From positions 2,666,001-2,730,000 of the forward strand of contig NZ_AP012547.1 in the NCBI RefSeq assembly GCF_000828635.1: a DNA stretch of 64,000 bases, in the 5' to 3' direction. The notes beneath the pieces were generated by a model, which saw nothing but the letters and a program-made list of their open reading frames with translations, searched no databases and had not been told where the DNA came from. The stretch comes from Sulfuritalea hydrogenivorans sk43H (lineage in GTDB: Bacteria; Pseudomonadota; Gammaproteobacteria; Burkholderiales; Rhodocyclaceae). The position numbers were made by a program, and so were the translations under genes. Positions 16,814 through 25,517 of the stretch are shown piece after piece; the first letter of the stretch is position 1, and each line of letters opens with the position of its first letter.

Positions 16814-18622
16814 ATGTATCAGCGTTTCATCATCGTCGCATCCGCGGCAAACCTGCTTTTCCCTTCCGGTTCTTTCGCTGCCGATCAACTCGCGGCCGTC
16901 GTCGTTACCGCCACCCGCCAGGAAACGCGGGCCAATGAGGTGATTGCCGATGTCACCGTGATCGACCGCGAGGCGATCGAGCAGGCCGGCCCCACGACCT
17001 TGCCCGAGCTGCTTTCGCGCCAGCCTGGACTGCATGTGGTCAACAATGGCGGTCAAGGCAAGTCCTCCAGCGTCTTCCTGCGCGGTACCGGCTCGGGCCA
17101 TACGCTGCTGCTGGTCGATGGCGTGCCCTTCGGCTCCGCAACCACGGGGGGGCCCACGCTGCAAAATCTGCCGCTGTCGCAGATCGAACGCATCGAGATC
17201 CTGCGCGGCCCGGCTTCCAGCCTCTACGGTTCCGACGCCATCGGCGGCGTGATCCAGGTCTTCACCCGTCGCGGCGAGGGTCCGGCGCGTGTTAACGCCT
17301 ACGCCGGCATCGGCTCCGACAACACCCGCGAAGCGCAGGCGGGTGTCTCCGGCAGCAGCGGCCCCTTGTCCTACAGCTTCGGCGCATCGCGCCTGACCAC
17401 CGACGGATTCAGCGTCGCCGCCGATCCCGTCCGCTACCTGGCCGCGAACTTCTCGGTCCCCAATGCCGATCGCGACGGATATCGCAACACCTCCTATTCC
17501 GGACGGGTCGTGTACAAGCTTGCCGACGGTCAGGAAGTCGGCGCAACGCTTCTGGAAGCGACAAGCCGCAACATGTTCGACAGGGGCGGAGTGCTGGTCG
17601 ACGCCTACAACAACGACAAGACACGCGTCTTTGGCGCGCACCTGCGCAACCGCATCAACGCCCGATGGACCTCGACCCTGCGCTGGGGCCTCTCCGAAGA
17701 CAACAGCAGCAGCTTCGATCCGGCGCACAGCCAGTTCGCCACCACCCAGACACAATGGACCTGGCAGAACGATGTGCGCCTGTCCGTGGGCAGCCTGATG
17801 CTGGCCGCCGAGAATCTGGACCAGTCCGTCACCAGCACCACCAACTATGCGATCAAGAAACGCACGGTGCGTTCCCTGATTGCCGGCTATCAGGGCAGCA
17901 TCGGTGCCCACAGCTGGCAGACCGCCCTGCGCCGCGACGAAAATTCCCAGTTCGGCGGCCACACCACCAGCTCGCTGGGTTACGGCTATCGCTTCGCCGC
18001 CGAATGGCAGGCACACATCGCCAGCGGCACGGCCTTCAAGGCGCCCAGCTTCAACCAGCTCTACTACCCCGGCTTCGGCAACGTGAATCTGAAACCCGAG
18101 GAAGCCCGCAACCTCGAAGCGGGCCTCAACTGGGAACGCGACGGACACCGCGTGTCGCTGACCTGGTTCGACAATCGCATCACCAACCTGATTGCCGGCT
18201 CGCCGGCGGTCAACATCGGCAAGGCGCGCATCACCGGCAGCAGCCTGGCCTACGGCATTGTGCGCAGGGCCTGGATCGCCGATGCCGGCCTCGACCTGAT
18301 GCGCCCGGTCGACGACACGAACGGCAACCGGCTGCAACGCCGGCCGGCCGAAATGCTCAAGCTGGCCCTGACCTACACGCCGGGCATCTGGAAGACCGGT
18401 GGCGAGATCACGGCGATCGGCCGTCGCTACGACACGACAACACAGGGTCGCGCAATGGGCGGCTATGCCGTCGCCAATCTGTTCGCGGCATGGGAATTCG
18501 ACAAAAGCTGGATGCTGGAAGGACGCATCAACAATCTCTTCGACCGCGTCTACGAAAATGCGTGGTCCTACGCCGTTCCGGACCGGCAGGTTTTTGTCGG
18601 CCTTCGCTACGCGCCGAAATAA
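16814..18622 (+). CDS. btuB: TonB-dependent cobalamin receptor BtuB
   Basis: 602 residues. Signal peptide to about residue 22 (SFAADQL), TonB box-like AVVVTATR, a plug domain (VTVIDREAIEQAG, LRGTGSGHTLLLVDGVPFG, IERIEILRGPASSLYGSDAIGGVI) and a 22-strand barrel that ends in the usual aromatic residue context (VFVGLRYAPK). The plug motifs are those of BtuB. The start at 16814 has GGGAG upstream; the frame open to 16682 lies in the riboswitch. The riboswitch and the adjacent btuCD transporter genes fix the substrate as a corrinoid. Confidence 0.95.
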   Translation: MYQRFIIVASAANLLFPSGSFAADQLAAVVVTATRQETRANEVIADVTVIDREAIEQAGPTTLPELLSRQPGLHVVNNGGQGKSSSVFLRGTGSGHTLLLVDGVPFGSATTGGPTLQNLPLSQIERIEILRGPASSLYGSDAIGGVIQVFTRRGEGPARVNAYAGIGSDNTREAQAGVSGSSGPLSYSFGASRLTTDGFSVAADPVRYLAANFSVPNADRDGYRNTSYSGRVVYKLADGQEVGATLLEATSRNMFDRGGVLVDAYNNDKTRVFGAHLRNRINARWTSTLRWGLSEDNSSSFDPAHSQFATTQTQWTWQNDVRLSVGSLMLAAENLDQSVTSTTNYAIKKRTVRSLIAGYQGSIGAHSWQTALRRDENSQFGGHTTSSLGYGYRFAAEWQAHIASGTAFKAPSFNQLYYPGFGNVNLKPEEARNLEAGLNWERDGHRVSLTWFDNRITNLIAGSPAVNIGKARITGSSLAYGIVRRAWIADAGLDLMRPVDDTNGNRLQRRPAEMLKLALTYTPGIWKTGGEITAIGRRYDTTTQGRAMGGYAVANLFAAWEFDKSWMLEGRINNLFDRVYENAWSYAVPDRQVFVGLRYAPK

Positions 18623-18641
18623 GCGTCCACAATAGCGACCC

Positions 18642-19634
18642 ATGCCCACCCGCCGCCGAGCCCTCTTCGTCATCGCCGTGTTGTTCGCGGCGGCCTTGCT
18701 GAGCCTGGCCGGCGCCCTGCTGGCGGGCTCGTATCCGATCGCGCCGGCAGAGGTCTGGGCGCGGCTGGCGGGCAACGGCAGCGGCACCGGCGGCGACATC
18801 GTGCTCGGCCTGCGCCTGCCGCGCGCGCTGGCCGCCTTCGCCTGCGGCGCGCTGCTGGCGCTGGCCGGCGCCTTGATGCAGGTTCTGCTGAGGAACCCCC
18901 TGGCCGACCCCTACGTGCTCGGCGTTTCCGGCGGCGCGGCGGTCGGCGCGCTGTCGGCGATGCTGTTCAGCCTGCCGCTGATCTTCGTCCATGGCGGCGC
19001 CTTCGCCGGGGCGCTCGCGGCCATGCTGACGGTATTCGGCCTGGCGCGCGGCGACGGCAGCTGGACCCAGAGCCGCCTGCTGCTGACCGGCGTCATCGTC
19101 GCCGCCGGCTGCGGCGCCGGCGTCGCGCTGATCCTTTCGCTGGCGCCGGAACAGAAGCTGCACAGCATGCTGTTCTGGCTGATGGGCGATCTCTCGCACG
19201 CCGGCTCGCCCTGGCCGGCGCTGGCCGTGGCGGCGATCGGCCTCGCGCTGGTGATGCCCATCGCGCGCGACCTCAACCTGCTCTCGCGCGGCGACCTCGT
19301 CGCCAGCACGCTGGGCGTCAAGGTGCGCAGCCTGCGCGCCGCCGTCTATGCCCTGGGCTCGCTGCTCACCGCGGTGGCCGTGACCACCACCGGCAGCGTC
19401 GGCTTCATCGGCCTCGTCGTGCCGCACCTGGTCCGCCTGGCGATCGGCAACGACCAGCGCGTGCTGCTGCCCGCCGCGACGCTGGCCGGCGGCGCCCTGC
19501 TGGTGGTCGCCGATACCCTGGCGCGCACCGCGATCGCCCCGCAGCAACTGCCGGTCGGCGTGCTCACCGCCCTGCTCGGCGTGCCGGTATTCCTCTACCT
19601 GCTCTCGCGCCAGCCGAAGGGGGGGCGCGAATGA
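18642..19634 (+). CDS. btuC: BtuC-like corrinoid ABC transporter permease
   Basis: 330 residues of the FecCD/BtuC permease family with about ten membrane spans. Typical segments are LRLPRALAAFACGALLALAG near the start, NPLADPYVLGVSGGAAVG, and the C-terminal VGFIGLVVPHLVRL. It follows btuB by 19 bases and overlaps the ATPase gene by four bases. Together with BtuD- and BtuF-like proteins it would move corrinoids from the periplasm into the cytoplasm. Substrate is inferred from the riboswitch-controlled operon. Confidence 0.9.
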   Translation: MPTRRRALFVIAVLFAAALLSLAGALLAGSYPIAPAEVWARLAGNGSGTGGDIVLGLRLPRALAAFACGALLALAGALMQVLLRNPLADPYVLGVSGGAAVGALSAMLFSLPLIFVHGGAFAGALAAMLTVFGLARGDGSWTQSRLLLTGVIVAAGCGAGVALILSLAPEQKLHSMLFWLMGDLSHAGSPWPALAVAAIGLALVMPIARDLNLLSRGDLVASTLGVKVRSLRAAVYALGSLLTAVAVTTTGSVGFIGLVVPHLVRLAIGNDQRVLLPAATLAGGALLVVADTLARTAIAPQQLPVGVLTALLGVPVFLYLLSRQPKGGRE

Positions 19635-20401
19635 GCGCTTTGCTGGAAGCGCGCGACCTCGCCGCCGCCATCGGCGGGCGCACCTTGGTCAGTTGCCTCG
19701 ACCTGCGGCTCGATGCCGGCGAACGCCTGGCGATACTTGGCCGCAACGGCGCCGGCAAAACCACGCTGCTGCACACCCTGGCCGGCCTGCGCCAGCCCCT
19801 GGCCGGCGACATTCGCCTGTGCGGCGAGGCAATGTCGGCGCTGGCGCCACGGCGCATCGCGCAGCTGCGCGGCGTGCTGCTGCAACAGCAGATCGACGCC
19901 TTCCCCGCCAGCGTGCTGGAAACCGCCCTGATCGGACGCCATCCCTGGCTGGACCGCTGGGCCTGGGAAAGCGCGGCCGACGCGCGCGCGGCGCGCCAGG
20001 CGCTGGCGGCCGTGGGCCTCGCGGAACTGGAACAGCGCGACGTGCATACGCTTTCCGGCGGCGAGCGCCAGCGCCTCGCGGTGGCCACGCTGCTGACCCA
20101 GGCACCGCAACTCGCGCTGCTCGACGAGCCGCTCTCCCACCTCGACCTCAACCACCAGATTGCCGTACTGGAACTGCTGGCCAGCCGCGCCCGCGACAGC
20201 GGCATGGGGCTGGTCATGGTGATGCACGACGTCAATCTCGCGCGCCGCTATGCCGACCGCGCCCTGTTGCTGTTCGGCGACGGCAGCGTGCGCTGCGGGC
20301 CGGTCGCCGAGGTGCTCGACGCGCCGACGCTGTCGCGCCTCTACGGCCATCCGCTGCGCCGCATCGATGCCGGCGGCAGCGACTATTTCATCCCGGAGTG
20401 A
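19631..20401 (+). CDS. btuD: BtuD-like corrinoid ABC transporter ATPase
   Basis: 256 residues with Walker A (GRNGAGKTT), Q-loop (LLQQQID), signature LSGGERQRLAVA, Walker B (LALLDEPLSHLD) and switch His (VMHDVNLA). This is a metallophore/B12-type importer ATPase. It is translationally coupled to the permease gene (ATGA overlap) and is two bases from cobO. Confidence 0.9.
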   Translation: MSALLEARDLAAAIGGRTLVSCLDLRLDAGERLAILGRNGAGKTTLLHTLAGLRQPLAGDIRLCGEAMSALAPRRIAQLRGVLLQQQIDAFPASVLETALIGRHPWLDRWAWESAADARAARQALAAVGLAELEQRDVHTLSGGERQRLAVATLLTQAPQLALLDEPLSHLDLNHQIAVLELLASRARDSGMGLVMVMHDVNLARRYADRALLLFGDGSVRCGPVAEVLDAPTLSRLYGHPLRRIDAGGSDYFIPE

Positions 20402-20403
20402 CC

Positions 20404-21015
20404 ATGGACAACGATACGCAAGGCAAGGAAGAGCGCCACGTCGCTCGCATGCAACGCAAGAAGGAAATCGTCGACCAGAAGGTCGCCGCCGCAGACCAGG
20501 AACGTGGCGTGCTGCTGGTCAACACCGGCAACGGCAAGGGCAAGTCCTCGGCCGCCTTCGGCGTCGCCGCGCGCGCGCTGGGCCACGGCCTGCAAGTGGC
20601 CGTGGTGCAGTTCGTCAAGAGCCGCACCGACACCGGCGAGGAAGCCGTGCTCGGGCGCGTGCCGGGCATCCGTTGGCATGTCATGGGCGAGGGCTTCACC
20701 TGGGAAACCCAGGATCCCGACCGCGATGCGGCCGCCGCGCGTGCCGCCTGGGAGACCGCGCTGGGCTACCTGCGCGACCCAGGCGTAGGCCTCGTCGTCC
20801 TCGACGAAATGACCTACGCCTTCAAGTACCGGTGGTTGCCGCTGGACGAAGTGCTGGCCGCCTTCGCCGCGCGCCCGGCGATGCAGCATGTGATCGTCAC
20901 CGGCCGCGCCGCACCCGAGGAATTGATCGCGGCGGCGGATACCGTGACCGAAATGAACCTGGTCAAGCATGCCTTCAAGGTGGGCGTGAAAGCCATGCCC
21001 GGCATGGAGTTCTGA
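20404..21015 (+). CDS. cobO: Corrinoid adenosyltransferase CobO/BtuR
   Basis: 203 residues. CobO transfers the adenosyl group of ATP to the cobalt of reduced corrinoids. The P-loop is unusual for ATPases but typical for this family: NTGNGKGKSSAAFG. Further family segments are FVKSRTDTGEE, VVLDEMTYAFKYRWL and VIVTGRAAPEELI. The ATG at 20404 directly follows the btuD stop. An N-terminal RMQRKKEIVDQKVAAA helix is also standard. Placed behind the importer, it adenosylates salvaged as well as newly made corrinoids. Confidence 0.95.
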   Translation: MDNDTQGKEERHVARMQRKKEIVDQKVAAADQERGVLLVNTGNGKGKSSAAFGVAARALGHGLQVAVVQFVKSRTDTGEEAVLGRVPGIRWHVMGEGFTWETQDPDRDAAAARAAWETALGYLRDPGVGLVVLDEMTYAFKYRWLPLDEVLAAFAARPAMQHVIVTGRAAPEELIAAADTVTEMNLVKHAFKVGVKAMPGMEF

Positions 21016-21016
21016 C

Positions 21017-22297
21017 GTGCCGCACTGCCCCGCGATGCTCATTGCCGCCCCGGCCTCGGGCCAGGGCAAGACCACGGTCACGGCGGCGCTGGCACGGCAT
21101 CACGTCAATCAGGGCCGGCGCGTGCGCGTCTTCAAGTGCGGCCCCGATTTCCTCGACCCGCAGATCCTTGCCGTCGCCAGCGGCGCCCCCGTGTACAACC
21201 TCGACCTCGGCATGTGCGGCGCGGATGACGCCGCGCGCCGGCTTGCCGCCGCTGCCGCCGCGGCCGACCTGATCCTGGTCGAAGGCGTCATGGGCCTCCA
21301 TGACGGTACCCCGTCGGCCGCCGACATCGCCTGCCGTTTCGGCATCCCGGTGCTCGGCCTGATCGACGCCTCCGCCATGGCCCAGACCTTCGGCGCCGTC
21401 GCCCACGGCCTCGCCACCTATCGCCCCGGATTGCCCTTTGCCGGCGCGCTCGCCAACCGGGTAGGCAGCGCCCACCACGCCGGACTGCTCAAGGCCAGCC
21501 TGCCGCCCGGCATGGGCTGGTTCGGCGCCCTGCCGCGCGATGCCGAAGCCACGCTGCCCGAACGCCACCTCGGCTTGTTGCAGGCCGCCGAGATCGCCGA
21601 CCTGGAACAGCGCCTCGACCGACTCGCCGGCCACATTGCCGCCAGCGCGGCGGCGGACCTGCCGCCGCCCGTCGACTTCGCCGTACCGCCAACGCCGACT
21701 CTCGACCGCCTGCTCGCCGGCCGCCGCATCGCCATTGCCCGCGACGCTGCCTTCGGCTTCATCTACCCGGCCAACCTCGACACACTCGCCGAACTCGGCG
21801 CCGAGCTGGCCTTCTTTTCACCGCTGGCCGGCGAGGCGCTGCCCGAGTGCGATGCCGCCTGGCTCCCCGGCGGCTACCCCGAGCTCCACGCTGCCCGGCT
21901 GGGCGCGGGCGATCTGTGGCCGCGCCTGCGCGCGCACGTCGCCGACGGCAAGCCGCTGCTCGCCGAATGCGGCGGCATGATGTGCCTCTTCGAACAACTG
22001 ATCGACAAGGAAGGCGCCAGCCACGCCATGGCCAGCCTGCTGCCCGGCATCACGCGCATGCAGCCGCGCCTCGCCGCCCTGGGCATGCAGGAAACCGCGC
22101 TGCCCGAAGGCGACCTGCGCGGGCACACCTACCACCACTCGCGCAGCGAAACCTCCCTCGCGCCGCTGGCGCGCGCCCGCACGCCCGATGGCCGCGAAGG
22201 CGAAGCCGTGTATCGCACGGGCCGCCTCACCGCCTCCTACGTGCATTTCTACTTTCCGTCCAACCCGCAGGCGACGGCGCGGCTGTTCCTGCCTTGA
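21017..22297 (+). CDS. cobB: Cobyrinate a,c-diamide synthase
   Basis: 426 residues. An N-terminal ATP-binding domain (APASGQGKTTVTAALARH; LVEGVMGLHDG) is followed by a class I glutamine amidotransferase domain with nucleophile Cys in LLAECGGMMCLFE and His in GHTYHHSRSE. CobB/CbiA amidates the a and c carboxylates of cobyrinate or its hydrogenobyrinate counterpart. The start lies one base after the cobO stop. It is the last gene of the btuB operon. Confidence 0.95.
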   Translation: MPHCPAMLIAAPASGQGKTTVTAALARHHVNQGRRVRVFKCGPDFLDPQILAVASGAPVYNLDLGMCGADDAARRLAAAAAAADLILVEGVMGLHDGTPSAADIACRFGIPVLGLIDASAMAQTFGAVAHGLATYRPGLPFAGALANRVGSAHHAGLLKASLPPGMGWFGALPRDAEATLPERHLGLLQAAEIADLEQRLDRLAGHIAASAAADLPPPVDFAVPPTPTLDRLLAGRRIAIARDAAFGFIYPANLDTLAELGAELAFFSPLAGEALPECDAAWLPGGYPELHAARLGAGDLWPRLRAHVADGKPLLAECGGMMCLFEQLIDKEGASHAMASLLPGITRMQPRLAALGMQETALPEGDLRGHTYHHSRSETSLAPLARARTPDGREGEAVYRTGRLTASYVHFYFPSNPQATARLFLP

Positions 22298-22300
22298 AAA

Positions 22301-22321
22301 GTCGGCGCTGGAGATACGGCG
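22301..22321 (+). repeat. Dispersed 21-bp repeat, copy 1
   Basis: Copy of the GTCGGCGCTGGCGNNACGGCG element with one core change (GGAG for GGCG). It lies in the 32-base gap between the convergent cobB and btuF genes. Confidence 0.7.
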
Positions 22322-22329
22322 CCGACATG

Positions 22330-23214
22330 CTAACGCCGCTTGCGCGCCGTCTCCAGATGCTCGCAGAGTCGCTCGGTGCCGTCGAGCAGTCGCGGCGTGT
22401 GGCGCTGGATGATGGACGGCGGAACGAAGAACAGGTTGCCGCGCGCGACCGCCGTGACTTGCGTCCAGCGCCGCCAGTCGTCCAGCCATTCGGGGCGCTC
22501 CTCGCCCATGCCGCTGGCGACGATGGCTTCAGGGTTTGACGCCAGCACGGCCTCGACGCTGACATTGGGCGCGAGGCCGACGAGATCGCCAAAGACATTC
22601 TTGCCGCCGCACAGGCGAATGGCGTCGCTGATGATCTGCTTGTCGCTCACGGTGGTCAGCGGGCTTCTCCAGACCTGGTAGAAGATGCGCACCGGCGAGC
22701 GGCCGCCGTAACGCGCGCGCAGCTGCGCCAGCCGCGCGCGGAAGCCCTGCGCCACGGCGTCGGCGACGGCGCCGCTGCCGGCAAGGCGGCCGTAGTGCTC
22801 GATGCTGCGGGCGATGTCCTCGATGCGATCCGGCTGCGTCACGTAGATCGGCATGCCCAGGCTCCTGAGCTTTTCGAGGTGGGCGCCGGCGTTGCCGCTG
22901 CGCCAGCCGATGATCAGGTCGGGCTTGAGAGCCGCCACCGCTTCCAGGTCGAGCTTCGAATAGCCGCCGACGCGGCGGATGGCCTTCGCCGCATCCGGGT
23001 AGTCGCTGTACTCGACCGTGCCGACGATGCGCTCGCCGGCGCCGGCGGCGAACAGGGCCTCGGTGATGTGCGGCGCCAGGCTGACGATGCGTGTCGCGGG
23101 CGCGGCGAGGCGAACGGTGGCGCCGGTATCGTCGGTGACGATGATCTCGGCGTGCGCCGCCACGGCACGCGCAACGAGCAGCAGGAAAACCGGGAGGCGG
23201 ATCATGGGCGACAT
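22330..23214 (-). CDS. btuF: BtuF-like periplasmic corrinoid-binding protein
   Basis: 294 residues. Signal peptide (FLLLVARAVAAHA) then a type III solute-binding fold: RIVSLAPHITEALFAAGAG, VGGYSKLDLEAVAALKPDLII, a long helix, and SDAIRLCGGKNVF. These are BtuF/HutB segments. Two in-frame ATGs (23214, 23205) are possible and neither has a clear ribosome site. It faces the btuB operon tail to tail. It would deliver corrinoids to the BtuCD-like permease. Confidence 0.85.
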   Translation of the reverse strand: MSPMIRLPVFLLLVARAVAAHAEIIVTDDTGATVRLAAPATRIVSLAPHITEALFAAGAGERIVGTVEYSDYPDAAKAIRRVGGYSKLDLEAVAALKPDLIIGWRSGNAGAHLEKLRSLGMPIYVTQPDRIEDIARSIEHYGRLAGSGAVADAVAQGFRARLAQLRARYGGRSPVRIFYQVWRSPLTTVSDKQIISDAIRLCGGKNVFGDLVGLAPNVSVEAVLASNPEAIVASGMGEERPEWLDDWRRWTQVTAVARGNLFFVPPSIIQRHTPRLLDGTERLCEHLETARKRR

Positions 23215-23363
23215 CAAAATGCGGCACGCGGACGAAGGAACAGGCGTAATTTTACCGGTCGCCGCGGACGCCCATGGAAATTCCCCTGACGTCCGGCAAG
23301 TCTTTCGATAGAGTAGCGAGTATCGGTCATCCGCGACCGAGCCAAGAACCGGAAAACAACGCC

Positions 23364-23786
23364 ATGCCCACCCCTGCAAAAACACTGACCGAGAAAGCCC
23401 TGCTGGCGATGCCGGCGAGCGCCTACATGAACGCGGCGCAACTCGGTTTCTTTCGCGATCTCCTGCGCAAGCAGCGCCAGGACCTGCTCGACAACGCCAC
23501 CATGACCATCGATCACCTGCGCGACGGCGAGGCCGAAGCCGACCCCAACGACCGGGCCACGATCGAGGAGGAAAATTCCATCGAGTTGCGCATTCGCGAC
23601 CGCGAGCGAAAAATGCTGCCGCGCGTCGAGGCGGCATTGAAACGCATCGAAGACGGCCAATACGGCTTCTGCGAGGAAACCGGCGATCCGATCGGCCTGC
23701 GACGGCTTCTGGCGCGCCCGACCACCGTATTTTCGATCGAAGCGCAGGAACGCCACGAATCGCGCCAGCGCATCCAGGGAAAATAG
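23364..23786 (+). CDS. dksA: DksA-family RNA-polymerase-binding regulator, one-cysteine variant
   Basis: 140 residues: a coiled-coil with the acidic tip region (EAEADPNDRATIEEE) and a C-terminal globular part with CEETGDPIGLRRLLARP. Only one of the four zinc-ligand cysteines of E. coli DksA is kept, as in the zinc-free DksA proteins common in alphaproteobacteria. Such proteins bind the RNA polymerase secondary channel and act with ppGpp in the stringent response. The start at 23364 begins the conserved MPTPAKTLTEKALLAM segment. A four-cysteine DksA probably exists elsewhere in the genome. Confidence 0.85.
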   Translation: MPTPAKTLTEKALLAMPASAYMNAAQLGFFRDLLRKQRQDLLDNATMTIDHLRDGEAEADPNDRATIEEENSIELRIRDRERKMLPRVEAALKRIEDGQYGFCEETGDPIGLRRLLARPTTVFSIEAQERHESRQRIQGK

Positions 23787-23819
23787 CCGGACCGGCATTG
23801 CCCGTGCAAAGGAGAGCTC

Positions 23820-24485
23820 ATGGTTGGCGCCACAACTCCCAAACGCAAACCGCCGCCCGCAAGGCGCGTACCGGCAAAACGCACAGCCAAGGCGCCGCCG
23901 GCCGAGCAGGCCGAATCCGGCCTGGTGGACCAGATGCGCGCCATGGCCGGCAAGGTGCTCGACATGGGCGCCGCCACGGTCGGCGCCACCGCAACCCTGC
24001 ACACCGCGGCCGGCATTGCCAAAGCGCTGCTGCCGGGCCTGGCCGAACCCGGTGTCTGGACCAAAACCGGGGCGACGCTGCGCCGCCTGCGCAAGGCCGC
24101 CGGCCTGACCATCACCGAAGTCGGCACGGCCATCAACCTCAAGGATCCGTCGCTGATCGAAGCCTGGGAGAATGGCCGCATCGCGGTTCCGTTCGAGCTG
24201 ATCCTGCGCCTGGCGGCGGTCCTCGGCCGCAACGACCCGGTCGGTTTCGTCATGAAGTTCACCCGCGGCTCCAACCCCGACCTGTGGCGCAGCCTGGAAA
24301 CGCTTGGTGTCGGCAAGCTGCTGATCCAGTCGGCGCGCGAGCGCGAATTCGCCAATATCTACCGTGGCGACGACGAGGCGCGCAGCCTCACCGACAAGGA
24401 ATTCGCTGAAGTGCTGGCCTTCACCCGCGCCGCATTCGAGATGGCCATGGAGTTTCGCGGGCGAAGCGCCAAACGCGGCGACTGA
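23820..24485 (+). CDS. XRE-type helix-turn-helix protein with basic N-terminal tail
   Basis: 221 residues. The first 28 are Lys/Arg/Pro/Ala-rich (PKRKPPPARRVPAKRTAKAP). A Cro/C1-type helix-turn-helix lies at about 88-145 (LRRLRKAAGLTITEVGTAIN, then IEAWENGRIAVPFELILRLA). The C-terminal region is helical. No ligand domain is visible. It follows the dksA-like gene by 33 bases with GGAGAGC before the ATG, so the two may be co-transcribed. The basic tail resembles those of the lipid-cluster proteins at 36-43.6 kb but lies at the other end. Target genes unknown. Confidence 0.7.
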   Translation: MVGATTPKRKPPPARRVPAKRTAKAPPAEQAESGLVDQMRAMAGKVLDMGAATVGATATLHTAAGIAKALLPGLAEPGVWTKTGATLRRLRKAAGLTITEVGTAINLKDPSLIEAWENGRIAVPFELILRLAAVLGRNDPVGFVMKFTRGSNPDLWRSLETLGVGKLLIQSAREREFANIYRGDDEARSLTDKEFAEVLAFTRAAFEMAMEFRGRSAKRGD

Positions 24486-24518
24486 CCGGGGCCGACAGCA
24501 AAACCGGCGCACGCCGTT

Positions 24519-25517
24519 TCAGCGACGTCTCCATTGTTCGAGCGCCAGCGCCAGCCGCTGCCATTCGGCAGTCGTCGCCGGCAGGCCGAAACGCACCGCG
24601 GCAGGACGGGCGAAATGCCTCAGCAGGATGCCCTGCCGCGCGAAGAACCCGTGCAGCGCCAGCGCATCGTCGCAGGCGAGGTAGCGGAACAGCGCGGTGC
24701 CGCTCGACTCGCCCAGTCCTGCTGCCGCCAACAGCTCATGCAAGCGGGCGCCATCGCGCTGCAAGCGTTGGCGCTGCGCGCACTGCCAGTCGGAGTCCGC
24801 CAGTGCCGCACCTGCGGCCAGGCGCGAAGGATGCGCGATCGCCCACGGACCGATCGCCTCTGCCAGGGAATCCAGGATGGCCTCGCCGGCAATCGCAAAG
24901 CCGACGCGAGCGCCGGCCAGGCCGAAGAATTTGCCGAGCGAGCGCAGCACCACGACATTTGGGGCCGCCGCACTGCCGGCCACGTCGACCAGCGATTCGG
25001 ATTTTTCTTCGGCATCGGCGAAGGCTTCATCAACCACCAGCCAGCCCTGACGTTGCTCAAGCTGACGCGCCATGTCCAGCAACTGCTTGCGCAGAAAGCG
25101 CTGCCCGGCGGGATTGTTCGGACTGCCGATGACCACAGCATCGACTGCGGCCGCCATCAGCGGCAACTCGCCGGAGGAACAAGGCCGGACTTCATGCCCC
25201 GCCGCGCGCCAGGCGGCCGCATGTTCCTCGTAGCTCGGCTCCAGCACGGCGACCACGCCCGCCGGCCGCAGGCGCGGCAGCCACTGGATCGCGGCCTGCG
25301 AGCCGGGCAGCGCCAGCACTCGCGGCGTGCCGTAGTAACGGCAGGCGGCTTCGCTCAGGCCGTCTTCATCTTCGGGCAATCGCTGCCATACCGCAGACGG
25401 AATCGGCGGCACCGGGTAAGCCTCGGGGGCGATGCCGGTGGACAAATCCAGCCAGTCTTCCAGCGCGATGCCGTAACGCGCGGCGGCGGCGCGCAAACGG
25501 CCGCCATGCTCAAGCAT
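24519..25517 (-). CDS. cobC: L-threonine-O-3-phosphate decarboxylase (cobalamin side-chain synthesis)
   Basis: 332 residues of the PLP aminotransferase fold, CobC/CobD(Salmonella) type. Key segments: LDLSTGIAPEAYPVP near the start, LPGSQAAIQWLPRL, IGSPNNPAGQRF, VVDEAFAD, and the PLP lysine in LRSLGKFFGLAGARVGFA. It makes (R)-1-aminopropan-2-ol phosphate, the linker of the nucleotide loop. ATG at 25517 overlaps the cbiB stop by eight bases, so the two genes form an operon. Naming differs between Pseudomonas (CobC) and Salmonella (CobD). Confidence 0.9.
   Translation of the reverse strand: MLEHGGRLRAAAARYGIALEDWLDLSTGIAPEAYPVPPIPSAVWQRLPEDEDGLSEAACRYYGTPRVLALPGSQAAIQWLPRLRPAGVVAVLEPSYEEHAAAWRAAGHEVRPCSSGELPLMAAAVDAVVIGSPNNPAGQRFLRKQLLDMARQLEQRQGWLVVDEAFADAEEKSESLVDVAGSAAAPNVVVLRSLGKFFGLAGARVGFAIAGEAILDSLAEAIGPWAIAHPSRLAAGAALADSDWQCAQRQRLQRDGARLHELLAAAGLGESSGTALFRYLACDDALALHGFFARQGILLRHFARPAAVRFGLPATTAEWQRLALALEQWRRR

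Noticed and set aside
16772..18799. 675-codon open frame on the minus strand
   Set aside because: Antisense to btuB and running into the next gene; no recognisable domain.
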